In this document: one piece after another, positions 32,235 through 40,681 of the stretch
How positions within the stretch are numbered: the stretch's first letter is position 1
How the letters are laid out: every line of letters starts with the position of its first letter
Source of the DNA: an uncultured Erythrobacter sp.
GTDB taxonomy: Bacteria > Pseudomonadota > Alphaproteobacteria > Sphingomonadales > Sphingomonadaceae
Assembly (NCBI GenBank): GCA_938015255.1
Contig: CALLQC010000006.1
Location: 1 to 41,160, forward strand
Reading direction: 5' to 3'
DNA: 41,160 nt
Position numbers and translations under genes: made by a program
The notes under the pieces: model-generated
Database searches by the model: none
Told to the model about the DNA's origin: nothing
Seen by the model: only the letters and a program-made list of their open reading frames with translations

Positions 32235-33022
32235 CGCCACCCTCCATCGACCCAGTAATTATGACCAGTGCATAAACGCGCATCATCCGAGGCCAGAAAC
32301 AAGCCCATCGCGGCGACATCCTGTGGTTGAATGCGCCATGGCAGACATTGCGAAGCGACAATCTCTGCCTCACCCTCGGGCGAATACCACTGCTGCTGCC
32401 TGGGCGTCTGCACGTTACCGGGAAGAATGGCATTCACCCTTATCCCGAACGCGCCATATTCGCGTGCCAGACTGCGGGTCAGCCCTTCAATGGCGGCCTT
32501 TGAGGTCTGATAGATAGCCAACTGCTTAAGGCCCAGATGCCAGCTGATCGACCCCAAATTGATAATGCTGCCGCCGCCCGCATCCCGCATTATCGGCGCG
32601 AGGCTTTGCGCAGCAAAGAAATGGTGCTTCAGATTCACCGCCATCCGGTTGTCCCACTCTGATGAAGTGACCTCTCCAACTTCATGTCGATCATCGCTGG
32701 CTGCGTTGTTGATCAGGACGTCGCAACCCCCGAGATGTTCGGTCAATTCTGCCAGTGTTTCCGTGTAGCGATCAATGTCGGTGACATTGCAGTGGCGGTA
32801 GAAAGGTCGATGCTTCCCATGCGCAAGTTTTTCGCACGTTGCCTCACCGGCGCTATCATCAAGATCGACAAATGCTACTTTGGATCCTTGAAGGGTAAAG
32901 GCTTCTACAAAACCGGCTCCGATACCGGAAGCACCACCGCTGATGATGACCCGCTTACCCTCAAGACTGGGATAATTTGCCCGTTCCGTCATTGTGGGCT
33001 TGGTTGCAACTTCATCAGGCAT
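32231..33022 (-). CDS. xylB: D-xylose 1-dehydrogenase (NAD+), SDR family
   Basis: 263 residues, classical short-chain dehydrogenase: GGASGIGAG (29-37), Asp53 in FVDLDD indicating NAD preference, NNAASDDRHEVGEVTS (106-120), the Ser in GSISWHLGL, YQTSK (Tyr171, Lys175) and PGNVQTPRQQQWYSPEGEAEIVASQCL. The segments DDRH, GSISWHLGL, PGNV, QWY(S/T)PEGEAQIVA and ARLCTGHNYWVDGGWR closely match, from memory, the Caulobacter XylB xylose dehydrogenase, which makes the assignment strong. It oxidises D-xylose to xylonolactone. The ATG at 33022 overlaps the stop of xylX (TGATG); the first ten residues are extra, and an ATG at 32992 is possible. Cytoplasmic. Confidence 0.93.
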   Translation of the reverse strand: MPDEVATKPTMTERANYPSLEGKRVIISGGASGIGAGFVEAFTLQGSKVAFVDLDDSAGEATCEKLAHGKHRPFYRHCNVTDIDRYTETLAELTEHLGGCDVLINNAASDDRHEVGEVTSSEWDNRMAVNLKHHFFAAQSLAPIMRDAGGGSIINLGSISWHLGLKQLAIYQTSKAAIEGLTRSLAREYGAFGIRVNAILPGNVQTPRQQQWYSPEGEAEIVASQCLPWRIQPQDVAAMGLFLASDDARLCTGHNYWVDGGWR

Positions 33023-34143
33023 CAGATTTTCTCCACCAATCCACGACGAGCAAGGTTTCGTGTGAACTCCGCGATACCCATTGTCCATGCCGGGGCATCA
33101 CAGGAAGTTGTAACTGTATTTGTGAGAGTGCCTAGTTGCGCGGAACTGATCGTTACGCGATCCCCGACTTTGTGAGTGAACCCCGCACCGGGAACATCGC
33201 GGTCTTGTGTCGGTGCAAAAAGCGTTCCGCAAAAAAGCACAAATCCATCCGGGTAATGGTGTTCGGACAGGCACTGCCTGACAAGTTCGAGCGGATCGCG
33301 ACTGATCTCGGACATGCGGTTGTTACCCTTCAGACGATAGCCTTCTGGACCTTCAATCTCTAGCTCGACCACCGCGCTGCGAACGTCGTCCATACCGAAT
33401 TTCTTGTCGAACAACCTGATAAAGGGCCCCAGCGAGCAGCTGGCTGTGTTGTCCTTAGCCTTGGACAAAAGCAGCGCCGAGCGTCCTTCAAAGTCACGCA
33501 GATTGACATCATTGCCGAGACACGCGCCGACTACCTCGCCGAGGCTGTCGCAAACGAGCACCACTTCAGGTTCAGGATTGTTCCAGCTGGAATCTGACCG
33601 CACTCCAATCTGAGCGCCGTGTCCAACTGAAGAAAGCACGGGCGATTTGGAGAATATTTCTGCATCGGGACCGATGGCAACTTCGAGATATTGTGACCAC
33701 ATGCCCTCGGCAATCATGGCGGTCTTCAGTTCATCCGCTTCTGGAGAACCTGGCACTACCGAGCGGATTCCCGATCCGATTATCTCTTCAAGCTGCGCCC
33801 GGATCGAAGCCGCTGAACCCGCATCGCCGCGCGCGCGTTCTTCAATGACCCGTTCAATCGCCGACAGTGCAAAGGTCACACCGCTCGCTTTGATGCATTG
33901 GAGATCAATGGGTGAGAGCAAGGTCCAGCCTTGGGGCAGACCGTCTGCGGCAGTGCCAATCCTCTCACCGTCAGAAAAGGCCCGCCGCGCCACCGCACCC
34001 GATGTGCTTGAGACCCTCTGCGTAAGGTCAAACAATTCTCCATCGCGTATTGCAATGACCACCGGACCCGCGGGCGACTGTGCCCTGCCAAGAAAAGTGC
34101 TGTCCGCATAATCCGCAGGCAGCGCTTCGACAATCTGTTCCAA
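33022..34143 (-). CDS. xylX: 2-keto-3-deoxy-xylonate dehydratase (FAH family)
   Basis: 373 residues with a C-terminal fumarylacetoacetate-hydrolase fold. Recognisable segments are NPEPEVVLVCDSLGEVVGACLGNDVNLRDFEGRSALLLSKAKDN (Glu and Asp ligands for Mg), GPFIRLFD, VEGPEGYRLKG, PDGFVLFCGTLFAPTQDRD and GFTHKVGDRVTISS. These match, from memory, the XylX protein of Caulobacter, which dehydrates 2-keto-3-deoxyxylonate to 2-oxoglutarate semialdehyde. Its presence with the KGSADH marks the Weimberg route; a Dahms aldolase is not seen. It follows the GH5 gene by 44 bases in the same operon and is coupled to xylB by a TGATG overlap. Confidence 0.92.
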   Translation of the reverse strand: MEQIVEALPADYADSTFLGRAQSPAGPVVIAIRDGELFDLTQRVSSTSGAVARRAFSDGERIGTAADGLPQGWTLLSPIDLQCIKASGVTFALSAIERVIEERARGDAGSAASIRAQLEEIIGSGIRSVVPGSPEADELKTAMIAEGMWSQYLEVAIGPDAEIFSKSPVLSSVGHGAQIGVRSDSSWNNPEPEVVLVCDSLGEVVGACLGNDVNLRDFEGRSALLLSKAKDNTASCSLGPFIRLFDKKFGMDDVRSAVVELEIEGPEGYRLKGNNRMSEISRDPLELVRQCLSEHHYPDGFVLFCGTLFAPTQDRDVPGAGFTHKVGDRVTISSAQLGTLTNTVTTSCDAPAWTMGIAEFTRNLARRGLVEKI

Positions 34144-34187
34144 TCCCTTTCCCCTTTTACTTTGCCAACCGGCTTCCGACGCTCCAG

Positions 34188-35804
34188 TCAGAAAGTGATG
34201 GATGTTGCTCCAACCAGTACAATTGTCTGACCGATCTCAACCGTCTGTTTGACCGATCCCATCTGCATCGCAACGATGGCGTCTTTGCGCCTGATGTTAC
34301 GGTCAGCGACCGCTGAAACCTCATAAAATTGCCACTCACTGCCGATCTTGAGCGTCTGGTCGCCAAAACCGGGATAGGGGTCACTGTTAGCCTGGAAACG
34401 CACCGCAATCTGTCCGCTTCCGTCCGGCACTTCGCTGTTTACGGCTCGCGCCCAAAAACCGATCACTAGACGGCGGCCTTCCTCAATATCGGCAATCAAG
34501 GGCACGTTTGCCCCGGCAGACCACGACTCGCCCGGCTGCCGCACCTCAAACTGTGTGGCGGCCCCGCCACCCGGTATGCTCTCGTCCATGACAGCCTTCG
34601 TTCGTAGGTATGGACCATAGGTTTGCCATTCTAGCGAAGTCGGGTCATTCAATAGCCATCCAGGTAACTGGATCTCGAAGTCGGCCAGACCGGCCGGGAT
34701 CTTCCGCCCTTGAGGCTTTTTGCCGCGGCCTGCCGGTGCGCTGGCTGCGGGTGTCGCAGTCTGTGGGACGCGCTCATAACCTGGCTCTTCCAGCCCGACA
34801 GCATCGCGTAGCCCTTCTAGCCATTGTCCGCTCTCGCGATCGAAGAACGGATAGGTGTTGGCATAGGCCCACATACAAATCCCTATACCGGTCGGCGCAA
34901 ATGCTTCGGTCACTGCACGATGATATTCGACGCGTTCGGGTGTGCTGACATGGAGATCGTAAGCTCCCGTTTCGCCCATGAACGGTACCTTGCCCGTTCG
35001 CGCTATATAGGCGCGGACCTTTTCGACGTCCGCCGCCAAGGCCGCGCGATCGGCGTCGCTGCCAAATTTGCGCCCCGGAGGAGGAATGTTTGGTGCAGTC
35101 CAACTTGCGCCCTGGTGGGTAAAGGCAAACGGATCATAATAATGAAAGGTCGCGTAAATGTTGGGATCATCGGGCAATTCCAGAGTTGCCAGCGAGTTGA
35201 CCCCGCTCCATTCCTCTCCGCCGTAGATAACGGCCCGTGTCGGGTTGCTCGCCCGCACTGCCGCAAGCGCAGGCGCAAGGGTTTCGAGCAGATTGGAATC
35301 GTCGAAATTGTCGTGCGGCTCATTCTCCAGCTCGAACCAAAGGGTTTCCTCCGGATAATCGGCAAACTGGTCTGCGATCTGTTTCCATACGCCGCCATGC
35401 CACGGGGCCGTGCCGAGCGGATCCTCATAGATCGGTTCGAAATGGTGGCTATTGAGGATGACATTGAGTTCAGCTTCAAGCGCCCAGTCTACGACTTCAA
35501 CCACTCGCGCCATCCAGTCCGGATCGACCGTGTACGGGGCATCGCTGAGCGACTTGTTGTACCAGCGCACGGGGATACGCACTGTGTCAAAGCCCGCCGC
35601 CCTGATGCGTTCAAAATCCTCCTTGGAGATGTCCTTACCGCCCCACGAACCTTCCTGCTCGGGCTCCAGCGAATTGCCCATATTGATGCAGGTGCCAACC
35701 GGTAGCGGGGTTTGAATCCTGTCCGTGTCATTTTGCGCCAGAGAGGGACTCGCTATAGCAAGCGCCAGTGCTGACATAGCAGTGAGGGAGAGAATGGTTT
35801 TCAT
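34188..35804 (-). CDS. GH5 endo-beta-glucanase-like secreted enzyme with C-terminal beta-sandwich module
   Basis: 538 residues. A signal peptide (1-23, ending PSLAQ) is followed by a GH5 barrel (about 30-345) with NMGNSLE, the Arg in VRIPVRW, NVILNSHH, acid/base Glu162 in WFELENEPHD, HYYDPF (His221, Tyr223) and nucleophile Glu278 in FMGETGAYD. A Pro/Ala/Lys linker (about 350-370) joins a C-terminal domain of about 160 residues that resembles a carbohydrate-binding sandwich (WQTYGPYLRTKAVMDES..., RLVIGFWARAVNS). The enzyme should hydrolyse internal beta-1,4 bonds of a glucan, glucomannan or xyloglucan. The operon places it after cupin B and before xylX, so its product is metabolised alongside xylose. 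Subfamily and exact substrate are unknown. Confidence 0.88.
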   Translation of the reverse strand: MKTILSLTAMSALALAIASPSLAQNDTDRIQTPLPVGTCINMGNSLEPEQEGSWGGKDISKEDFERIRAAGFDTVRIPVRWYNKSLSDAPYTVDPDWMARVVEVVDWALEAELNVILNSHHFEPIYEDPLGTAPWHGGVWKQIADQFADYPEETLWFELENEPHDNFDDSNLLETLAPALAAVRASNPTRAVIYGGEEWSGVNSLATLELPDDPNIYATFHYYDPFAFTHQGASWTAPNIPPPGRKFGSDADRAALAADVEKVRAYIARTGKVPFMGETGAYDLHVSTPERVEYHRAVTEAFAPTGIGICMWAYANTYPFFDRESGQWLEGLRDAVGLEEPGYERVPQTATPAASAPAGRGKKPQGRKIPAGLADFEIQLPGWLLNDPTSLEWQTYGPYLRTKAVMDESIPGGGAATQFEVRQPGESWSAGANVPLIADIEEGRRLVIGFWARAVNSEVPDGSGQIAVRFQANSDPYPGFGDQTLKIGSEWQFYEVSAVADRNIRRKDAIVAMQMGSVKQTVEIGQTIVLVGATSITF

Positions 35805-35816
35805 GACTTCTCCTTG

Positions 35817-36821
35817 TCAATTGCTCGACAAAACTTGCAGGACAAAGCGACGAATCTGTTCATCGCGTGAGGGTGAGGCGGGGCCGTTGACCCCTTGGGC
35901 GTGAGGCGGAAGATGCGCAGCGGCATCGGGAGCCTCTTCGCCGAAGACGAAGTGATCGAACCACGCACGCCACGCTTTGCGCTGCTCTAGAGGCAGATCA
36001 CGGATCGAAAGCATCGCATGGACAAGCGCGAGAAATCCACCCCCGCGCGTCGCATCGTTATGCCAGTAATTGACCAGAATGTTGATCGGAGCCTGCGCCT
36101 GAACGTGATGCCACCACAAGGTTGGAATGTAGATCGCATCGCCTGGTTCGAGATCGGCGAATTGCGCCTGTTCCAGTGCCTTCGCATAACGCGGATAGGT
36201 TTCGAGATCAGGGTTCAGAGGGTCAACCATGCTAACCGGCTGCCCGGCTAATGTGACGTTGAGCGGCCCGACATAGAGGGCTTTCGTGGCTTCAGGCGGG
36301 AACAGCGTAAATCGCCTTTTCCCCAAAGCCACCACGGCGAAGTTGTCCGAAAGATCAAAATGCGTGGCGACTTGGGTTGCATTGCCGAGCCAGATGCGCG
36401 GGATCGCGTGCGTGTGTGAAACCAGCGGCAACGGGTTGGCCTGCGCAAAGCCCGGCAGGTGCGTGTCAATCGCGGTCGCTCCGGCATAGATGCCGATAGG
36501 GTCCGCGCTATCGGCGATCTCGCGCAAATGCTGTGCCAGACCGGTAAGCGAGAGCTTTTCACGCCGAAAGTTGAACCCGCGCATATCGGGCGAATAGAAG
36601 AATCGCCCCTTTTCAGACTGCGGAGCGAGCATGATGTCGGTCGGCTGACCGCTATCGAATGCCTCGACATAATCGAGTGCCTTGCCGGCGCTTTCACGAC
36701 CTGCGACGATCACAGGCCAATCATGCGCCAATCCACGCATGACGACAGGATTGTGAGCGGGACGGAACTCCCGCTCAAAAACCCCTGCATCAACCGGGCC
36801 TATTTCCTCGACCGCACGCAT
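35817..36821 (-). CDS. JmjC/cupin_8-type Fe(II)/2-oxoglutarate oxygenase-like protein B
   Basis: 334 residues, a paralogue of cupin A: NPVVMRGLAHDWPVI at 24-38, GRFFYSPDMRGFNF near 72-85, PRIWLGNATQVATHFDLSDNFAVVALGKRRFTLFPP with His154 and Asp156, PGDAIYIPTLWWHHV with His238, and ILVNYWHND. The facial triad is complete, so it may be active. The ATG at 36821 is four bases after the stop of the GH3 gene (TGATAGGATG), and its stop is 12 bases before the GH5 start, so it is embedded in a polysaccharide-degrading and xylose-catabolic operon without a halogenase next to it. A reading from 36875 would overlap the GH3 gene. Substrate unknown; no signal peptide. Confidence 0.85.
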   Translation of the reverse strand: MRAVEEIGPVDAGVFEREFRPAHNPVVMRGLAHDWPVIVAGRESAGKALDYVEAFDSGQPTDIMLAPQSEKGRFFYSPDMRGFNFRREKLSLTGLAQHLREIADSADPIGIYAGATAIDTHLPGFAQANPLPLVSHTHAIPRIWLGNATQVATHFDLSDNFAVVALGKRRFTLFPPEATKALYVGPLNVTLAGQPVSMVDPLNPDLETYPRYAKALEQAQFADLEPGDAIYIPTLWWHHVQAQAPINILVNYWHNDATRGGGFLALVHAMLSIRDLPLEQRKAWRAWFDHFVFGEEAPDAAAHLPPHAQGVNGPASPSRDEQIRRFVLQVLSSN

Positions 36822-36825
36822 CCTA

Positions 36826-39381
36826 TCAACTGCAAGGCAGCAAGACTTGCGCGTCAGTCCCAAGGCGCACTTCACCTATGGCGAGATCGGTCTTACCCTC
36901 GACAGTCAGTACAAATGGCTCTGTAAGCGATTTCACATTCGCTCCCTTGCTGCGCAGGCATTTGAGCGGAATTCCGTAGCGCACGAAATCACCACTCTCC
37001 GGAAGATTGACCGACGCCATGCCCTCGCTATCCGGCCCGAATGCACCGAGCATGGCACTATCGGGCGCATCCCAGACCTTGAGCGTGACCAGCATCAGGA
37101 TATCGGCATTGGTTTCCCTGTCGATATCAACCGGCTCGAAATTGCGCAGTGAAATTTGCGCAGACCCGGTTTCGACCCGCACGCGTCGCGCGCCTTCCTG
37201 AACGATGAAGTTCTCGGCTGTGACCAACGCACGTCCACCTAATGCCTCGGCAGGGGTGGTCGTGATGCGGGTCTGACCTCCGGTGGAGCCGTCACCCACC
37301 AACAACGACCAGCGCGCCGCCGGAGCGCCCGCGCTGAACCACAACCGGCTGTCGCCTGCTGCCAGGCCGGGGTCGATTTCCGGCAAGGCCACCCATTCGC
37401 CAGCCGAACTGTCATACGTCATACCATAGCCAAACTCGAACAGCGCTCCATCGGCCATATCCGGCGTACGCGGCCATGCCGCGGGCAGCCTTCCGGTAAA
37501 GTCATACCGTACCTCGCCGCTGGGATCGCCAATCAACACATCGGCAATCCCGCCGCCCTCGCTACCGGGCAACCAAGCGACGACAAAAGCATCTGCGGAG
37601 TTGAGCGCCGGGTTCACATAAAGCGGCCGCCCTGTGATCATCAGCGCGATCACGGGAATACCCTCAGCCTTGAGCTTGCGCATGGTCTCATACGGACCTG
37701 TCAGCTCACTATCAAGAGCGAGCGTGGCGCGGTCGCCCTGAAACTCGGCATAGGGTCTCTCACCGAACACCACAATCGCTGCGTCAGGGCGCTGCGAATA
37801 GCTGCCGTCGGGCGACAGCACCGCACTGCCGCCTGCGGCGTTCACCGCCTCTTGCAACCCGCCGAACACCGATGTGGCCCCCGGGAAATGGCTATTATCA
37901 ACACCCGTACCTTGCCAGGTCAACGTCCAACCGCCCGACTGGCGCGCGATGTCATCCGCTCCGTCCCCAGCGACGAGCAAGCGCCCACCCGGCTTCAGCG
38001 GCAGAATATTCTGATTCTTGAGAAGGACGAGTGATTTGCGCACCGCCTCACGCGAAATAGCGCGATGTTCGGAAGCGCCAAGCAAGTGATACTCACCCGA
38101 CAACAGTCGCTCAGACGGCTTGCCTGCCTCAAACAGGCCGAGCCGCATTTTGACCCGCAGAATCTCGGCGACCGCTTCATCAATGCGCGACATCGGGATG
38201 CTGCCCGCCTGCGCACGCATCAGCAGGTCGTCATAAATGGCCTTCCAGGTGTCGGGAGCCATATACATGTCAATGCCAGCCATCAGCGCCTGCGGACAGC
38301 TGTCATTGGTGCACCCAGCCACCTGACCATGCGCGTTCCAGTCGGAAACGACGAAGCCGCCGAAATCCATCTGTTCTTTGAGCACTCCGGTGACAAGCGA
38401 CCTGTTGCCAGTCATCTTCTTGCCCTGCCAGGCGGAGAAGCTGACCATCACGGTCGAGACGCCTTCGGCAATCGCGGGCCCATAGGGTGCGCCGTGAATG
38501 TCGCGCAGTTCCTCTTCACTGATTGAGGAGTCGCCCTGATCCACGCCGTTGTCGGTCCCACCGTCGGCCAGGAAGTGCTTGGTTGAAGCGATCACATACG
38601 GGCCGGCGAGCAGATCATCGTTTTCCGGCCCGCCCTGAAGCCCGCGCACCATTGCGCCAACGTAGGATGCAACCAGAGCGGGGTCCGAAGAATAACCTTC
38701 GTAGGCACGCCCCCAACGGAAATCCTGCGGCACCGCGACGGTCGGGGCAAAAGTCCACTCCTGTCCGGTAACGCGGATTTCCTTCGCGGTAGCCACCCCG
38801 ATCCGCTCGATCAATTCGACATCTCGCATCGCGCCAAGCCCGATATTGTGCGGGAAGATGGTCGCACCGATGATGTTTGAGTGCCCGTGTACCGCATCGG
38901 TGCCCCAAATCATGGGAATGCCGACACCGCCATCGCTTGTGTCCACTGAGGCTTCGTAGAACTCGTCTGCCGCTTCCAGCCACTTTTCAGCTGGAGCCAG
39001 ATCATCGCCATATGGCCCGCTATTGCCGCCATTGAGGACCGAGCCAAGATTGTATTCGCGCACGTCATCGGCGGTAACGCAGCAAAGATCGGCCTGGACA
39101 AGCTGCCCGACTTTCTCCGCGAGGGTCATCCGACCGATCAGTTCGGCGATTCTGGCTTCATCGGCAGGCTGCACTGGAACCGGATAGTCGTAACGCGGCC
39201 AGATTTCGGGATTTGCGACGCCGCGCGCATCAGCCTGCGCCACTTTTGCAGCGCCTTCACCATCATCCGATGCGACGTCGGATGCTAAGGCAGCCGAAGG
39301 CGCTGACGGCCAAGTGGCGCATCCGCCCAAAACAATACCACAGACAAGCGCAACAAACGCGCAATTCGAAAATTTACTCAA
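36826..39381 (-). CDS. GH3 exo-beta-glucosidase (ExoP-type) lipoprotein
   Basis: 851 residues. The TTG at 39381 follows GGAGGGGAAA and opens a lipoprotein signal (FVALVCGIVLGGC, Cys21). The GH3 barrel shows LIGRMTLAEKVGQLVQ, IPMIWGTDAVHGHSN, RWGRAYEGYSSDPALV, IASTKHFLADGGTDNGVDQG and nucleophile Asp347 in GFVVSDWNAHGQV. The sandwich domain follows (LLVAGDGADDIARQSGGWTLTWQGTG) and a C-terminal galactose-binding-like domain of about 150 residues, as in ExoP-type 1,3/1,4-beta-glucan exohydrolases. It likely removes glucose from beta-glucans or mixed hemicellulose, next to a GH5 endo-enzyme. An ATG at 39426 or the frame to 39519 would include the operator in the coding region and is unlikely. First gene of the six-gene operon. 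Confidence 0.9.
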   Translation of the reverse strand: MSKFSNCAFVALVCGIVLGGCATWPSAPSAALASDVASDDGEGAAKVAQADARGVANPEIWPRYDYPVPVQPADEARIAELIGRMTLAEKVGQLVQADLCCVTADDVREYNLGSVLNGGNSGPYGDDLAPAEKWLEAADEFYEASVDTSDGGVGIPMIWGTDAVHGHSNIIGATIFPHNIGLGAMRDVELIERIGVATAKEIRVTGQEWTFAPTVAVPQDFRWGRAYEGYSSDPALVASYVGAMVRGLQGGPENDDLLAGPYVIASTKHFLADGGTDNGVDQGDSSISEEELRDIHGAPYGPAIAEGVSTVMVSFSAWQGKKMTGNRSLVTGVLKEQMDFGGFVVSDWNAHGQVAGCTNDSCPQALMAGIDMYMAPDTWKAIYDDLLMRAQAGSIPMSRIDEAVAEILRVKMRLGLFEAGKPSERLLSGEYHLLGASEHRAISREAVRKSLVLLKNQNILPLKPGGRLLVAGDGADDIARQSGGWTLTWQGTGVDNSHFPGATSVFGGLQEAVNAAGGSAVLSPDGSYSQRPDAAIVVFGERPYAEFQGDRATLALDSELTGPYETMRKLKAEGIPVIALMITGRPLYVNPALNSADAFVVAWLPGSEGGGIADVLIGDPSGEVRYDFTGRLPAAWPRTPDMADGALFEFGYGMTYDSSAGEWVALPEIDPGLAAGDSRLWFSAGAPAARWSLLVGDGSTGGQTRITTTPAEALGGRALVTAENFIVQEGARRVRVETGSAQISLRNFEPVDIDRETNADILMLVTLKVWDAPDSAMLGAFGPDSEGMASVNLPESGDFVRYGIPLKCLRSKGANVKSLTEPFVLTVEGKTDLAIGEVRLGTDAQVLLPCS

Positions 39382-39424
39382 TTTCCCCTCCAATGCCCGC
39401 CGTTCGCAAGCAATAACGGTAGCC

Positions 39425-39440
39425 ATGGTAGCGCTACCAA
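39425..39440. promoter_or_regulatory. LacI-type operator, site 4 (GH3-cupin-GH5-xylX-xylB-xylC operon)
   Basis: ATGGTAGCGCTACCAA differs from the perfect palindrome in the last base only. It lies 43 bases upstream of the TTG start of the GH3 gene. Confidence 0.88.
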
Positions 39441-39453
39441 TTGTTGCGATCAA
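39425..39453 (-). promoter_or_regulatory. Promoter of the six-gene operon, -10 inside the operator
   Basis: On the minus strand TTGATC (39448-39453), 17 bases, then TACCAT (39425-39430). The -10 is the distal half of the palindrome, as in the dehydrogenase promoter at 12.4 kb. Confidence 0.6.
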
Positions 39454-39739
39454 TCGCGAATTTTCCGAAGCTTTGTTGACCGGGGGGGATAAGTGGGCGC
39501 GCGTACCGCGTTGTCCCAACGGCCCGCAGCATCGCTCGGCCTAACGAAGACATCCATGAGGGGAAACTGACATCAACTGGACCACATAAAATCGCGCATT
39601 GATTTCGATGCTCGCCAGTATCGTGGCCCTGTTGGTACCCCTCATGCACCCACAGATGCGCCCGTCCCCAGCGCTTCTACTCGCGAAACTTGCAGCAGGC
39701 ATGGGGTGGGACTTGCTACGGTCGAAGCGGTAGCGGCAA
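39441..39739. other. Intergenic region between the xylan operon and the fructokinase gene
   Basis: Apart from the -35 element next to operator 4, no convincing gene, terminator or repeat is seen here. A 41-codon plus-strand ORF (39608-39733, hydrophobic start MLASIVALLVPLM) has no ribosome binding site and no recognisable family; it may be a remnant. No second operator is present, so the fructokinase transcript coming from the right is not evidently linked to the xylan regulon. Confidence 0.3.
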
Positions 39740-40681
39740 TCAGCGCTGGCGTGGGTGGGAATTTTTCGATGTTGCTTTCATCATACTTTCCCGCTGCGGA
39801 TAGCCATCGCCCGAAGGCGCGAGCATTAGTGCTCCTGCAAGACCAGCATTTTGGTCCAAGCCCGGTTTGGCGATCTTGTGTTTCGACCCGCCCGGAAAAT
39901 ATGCTGCGCCGAGTTCCGATGCCTTCTGGTTCACACGCTCAAGCAAGCCATCCGTTCTCATGACGCCCCCGCCAAAAACGATGACTTCCACTGCTGTCAT
40001 AGCGATCAGCGAGTGCGCGAGCTGAGATAGGTAAGAGGCGATGATTTCATGCGCGATATGATCTGCCGGTAACTCTGAAAGCGATACTCCCCAACGTGCC
40101 TTGATAGCCGGGCCGCTCGCCAATCCTTCCAGGCAAGCGCCGTGATGGGGACAGATGCCCTTGAAGTCGCGATCATCCTGATGGCGGCGCGGGAAGATGT
40201 GGCCCATCTCGGGATGCGCAGCTCCATGGACTGCCCGTCCGTCAAGCACCAAGCCTCCTCCTATACCGGTACCCACGGTTATGTAAGCCAGCGATGAGGC
40301 GGGTTTACCTGCACCATGCTCAAACTCAGCAAGTGCTGCTCCGTTTACGTCTGTATCGAGGCCGATGGGCACTCCGAAGCGCTCAGCGAAGTAACCGGCC
40401 AAATTGCAATTTGCCCAACCTGGCTTAGGCGTGTTGGTAATGTGACCCCAGAGCGGTGATGACCGATCAAGTTCGACAGGACCGAAGCTCGCAATACCAA
40501 GCGCGCTGATCGATCCCTTCCCCTCAAACCAATCGCCTACCTCGGTCAATGTCGTCGCAGGGTCACGCGTAGGAATTTCATGCCTTTCGATGATCTCGGT
40601 CGGTGAATGTCCCACCGCAAGCACGAACTTTGTTCCGCCAGCCTCGATACCACCCAGTAGGGGTTTGCCTGCCGCACTCAT
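39740..40681 (-). CDS. ROK-family fructokinase
   Basis: 313 residues. The ATP phosphate motif GGIEAGGTKFVLAVG is at the start, LGIASFGPVEL near 60, the sugar-binding LDTDVNGAALAEFEHGAG, ITVGTGIGGGLVLDG, and the Zn site HPEMGHIFPRRH...CPHHGACLEGLASGPA. The His/Cys pattern is that of Bacillus-type bacterial fructokinases. It phosphorylates fructose to fructose-6-phosphate in the cytoplasm. The ATG overlaps the stop of the GH68 gene by four bases (ATGA), so fructose released by that enzyme is the logical substrate. The last 25 residues are polar and beyond the usual fold. The family call is solid; fructose as substrate is inferred from the operon and Zn motif. Confidence 0.9.
   Translation of the reverse strand: MSAAGKPLLGGIEAGGTKFVLAVGHSPTEIIERHEIPTRDPATTLTEVGDWFEGKGSISALGIASFGPVELDRSSPLWGHITNTPKPGWANCNLAGYFAERFGVPIGLDTDVNGAALAEFEHGAGKPASSLAYITVGTGIGGGLVLDGRAVHGAAHPEMGHIFPRRHQDDRDFKGICPHHGACLEGLASGPAIKARWGVSLSELPADHIAHEIIASYLSQLAHSLIAMTAVEVIVFGGGVMRTDGLLERVNQKASELGAAYFPGGSKHKIAKPGLDQNAGLAGALMLAPSGDGYPQRESMMKATSKNSHPRQR

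Noticed and set aside
39382..39519. N-terminal extension of the GH3 lipoprotein frame
   Set aside because: It would place the operator and promoter within the coding region; the TTG at 39381 has a strong ribosome binding site and opens the lipoprotein signal.
39608..39733. Plus-strand ORF of 41 codons with a hydrophobic start
   Set aside because: No ribosome binding site, no family and no neighbour with which it would form a unit; kept only as a note on the intergenic region.
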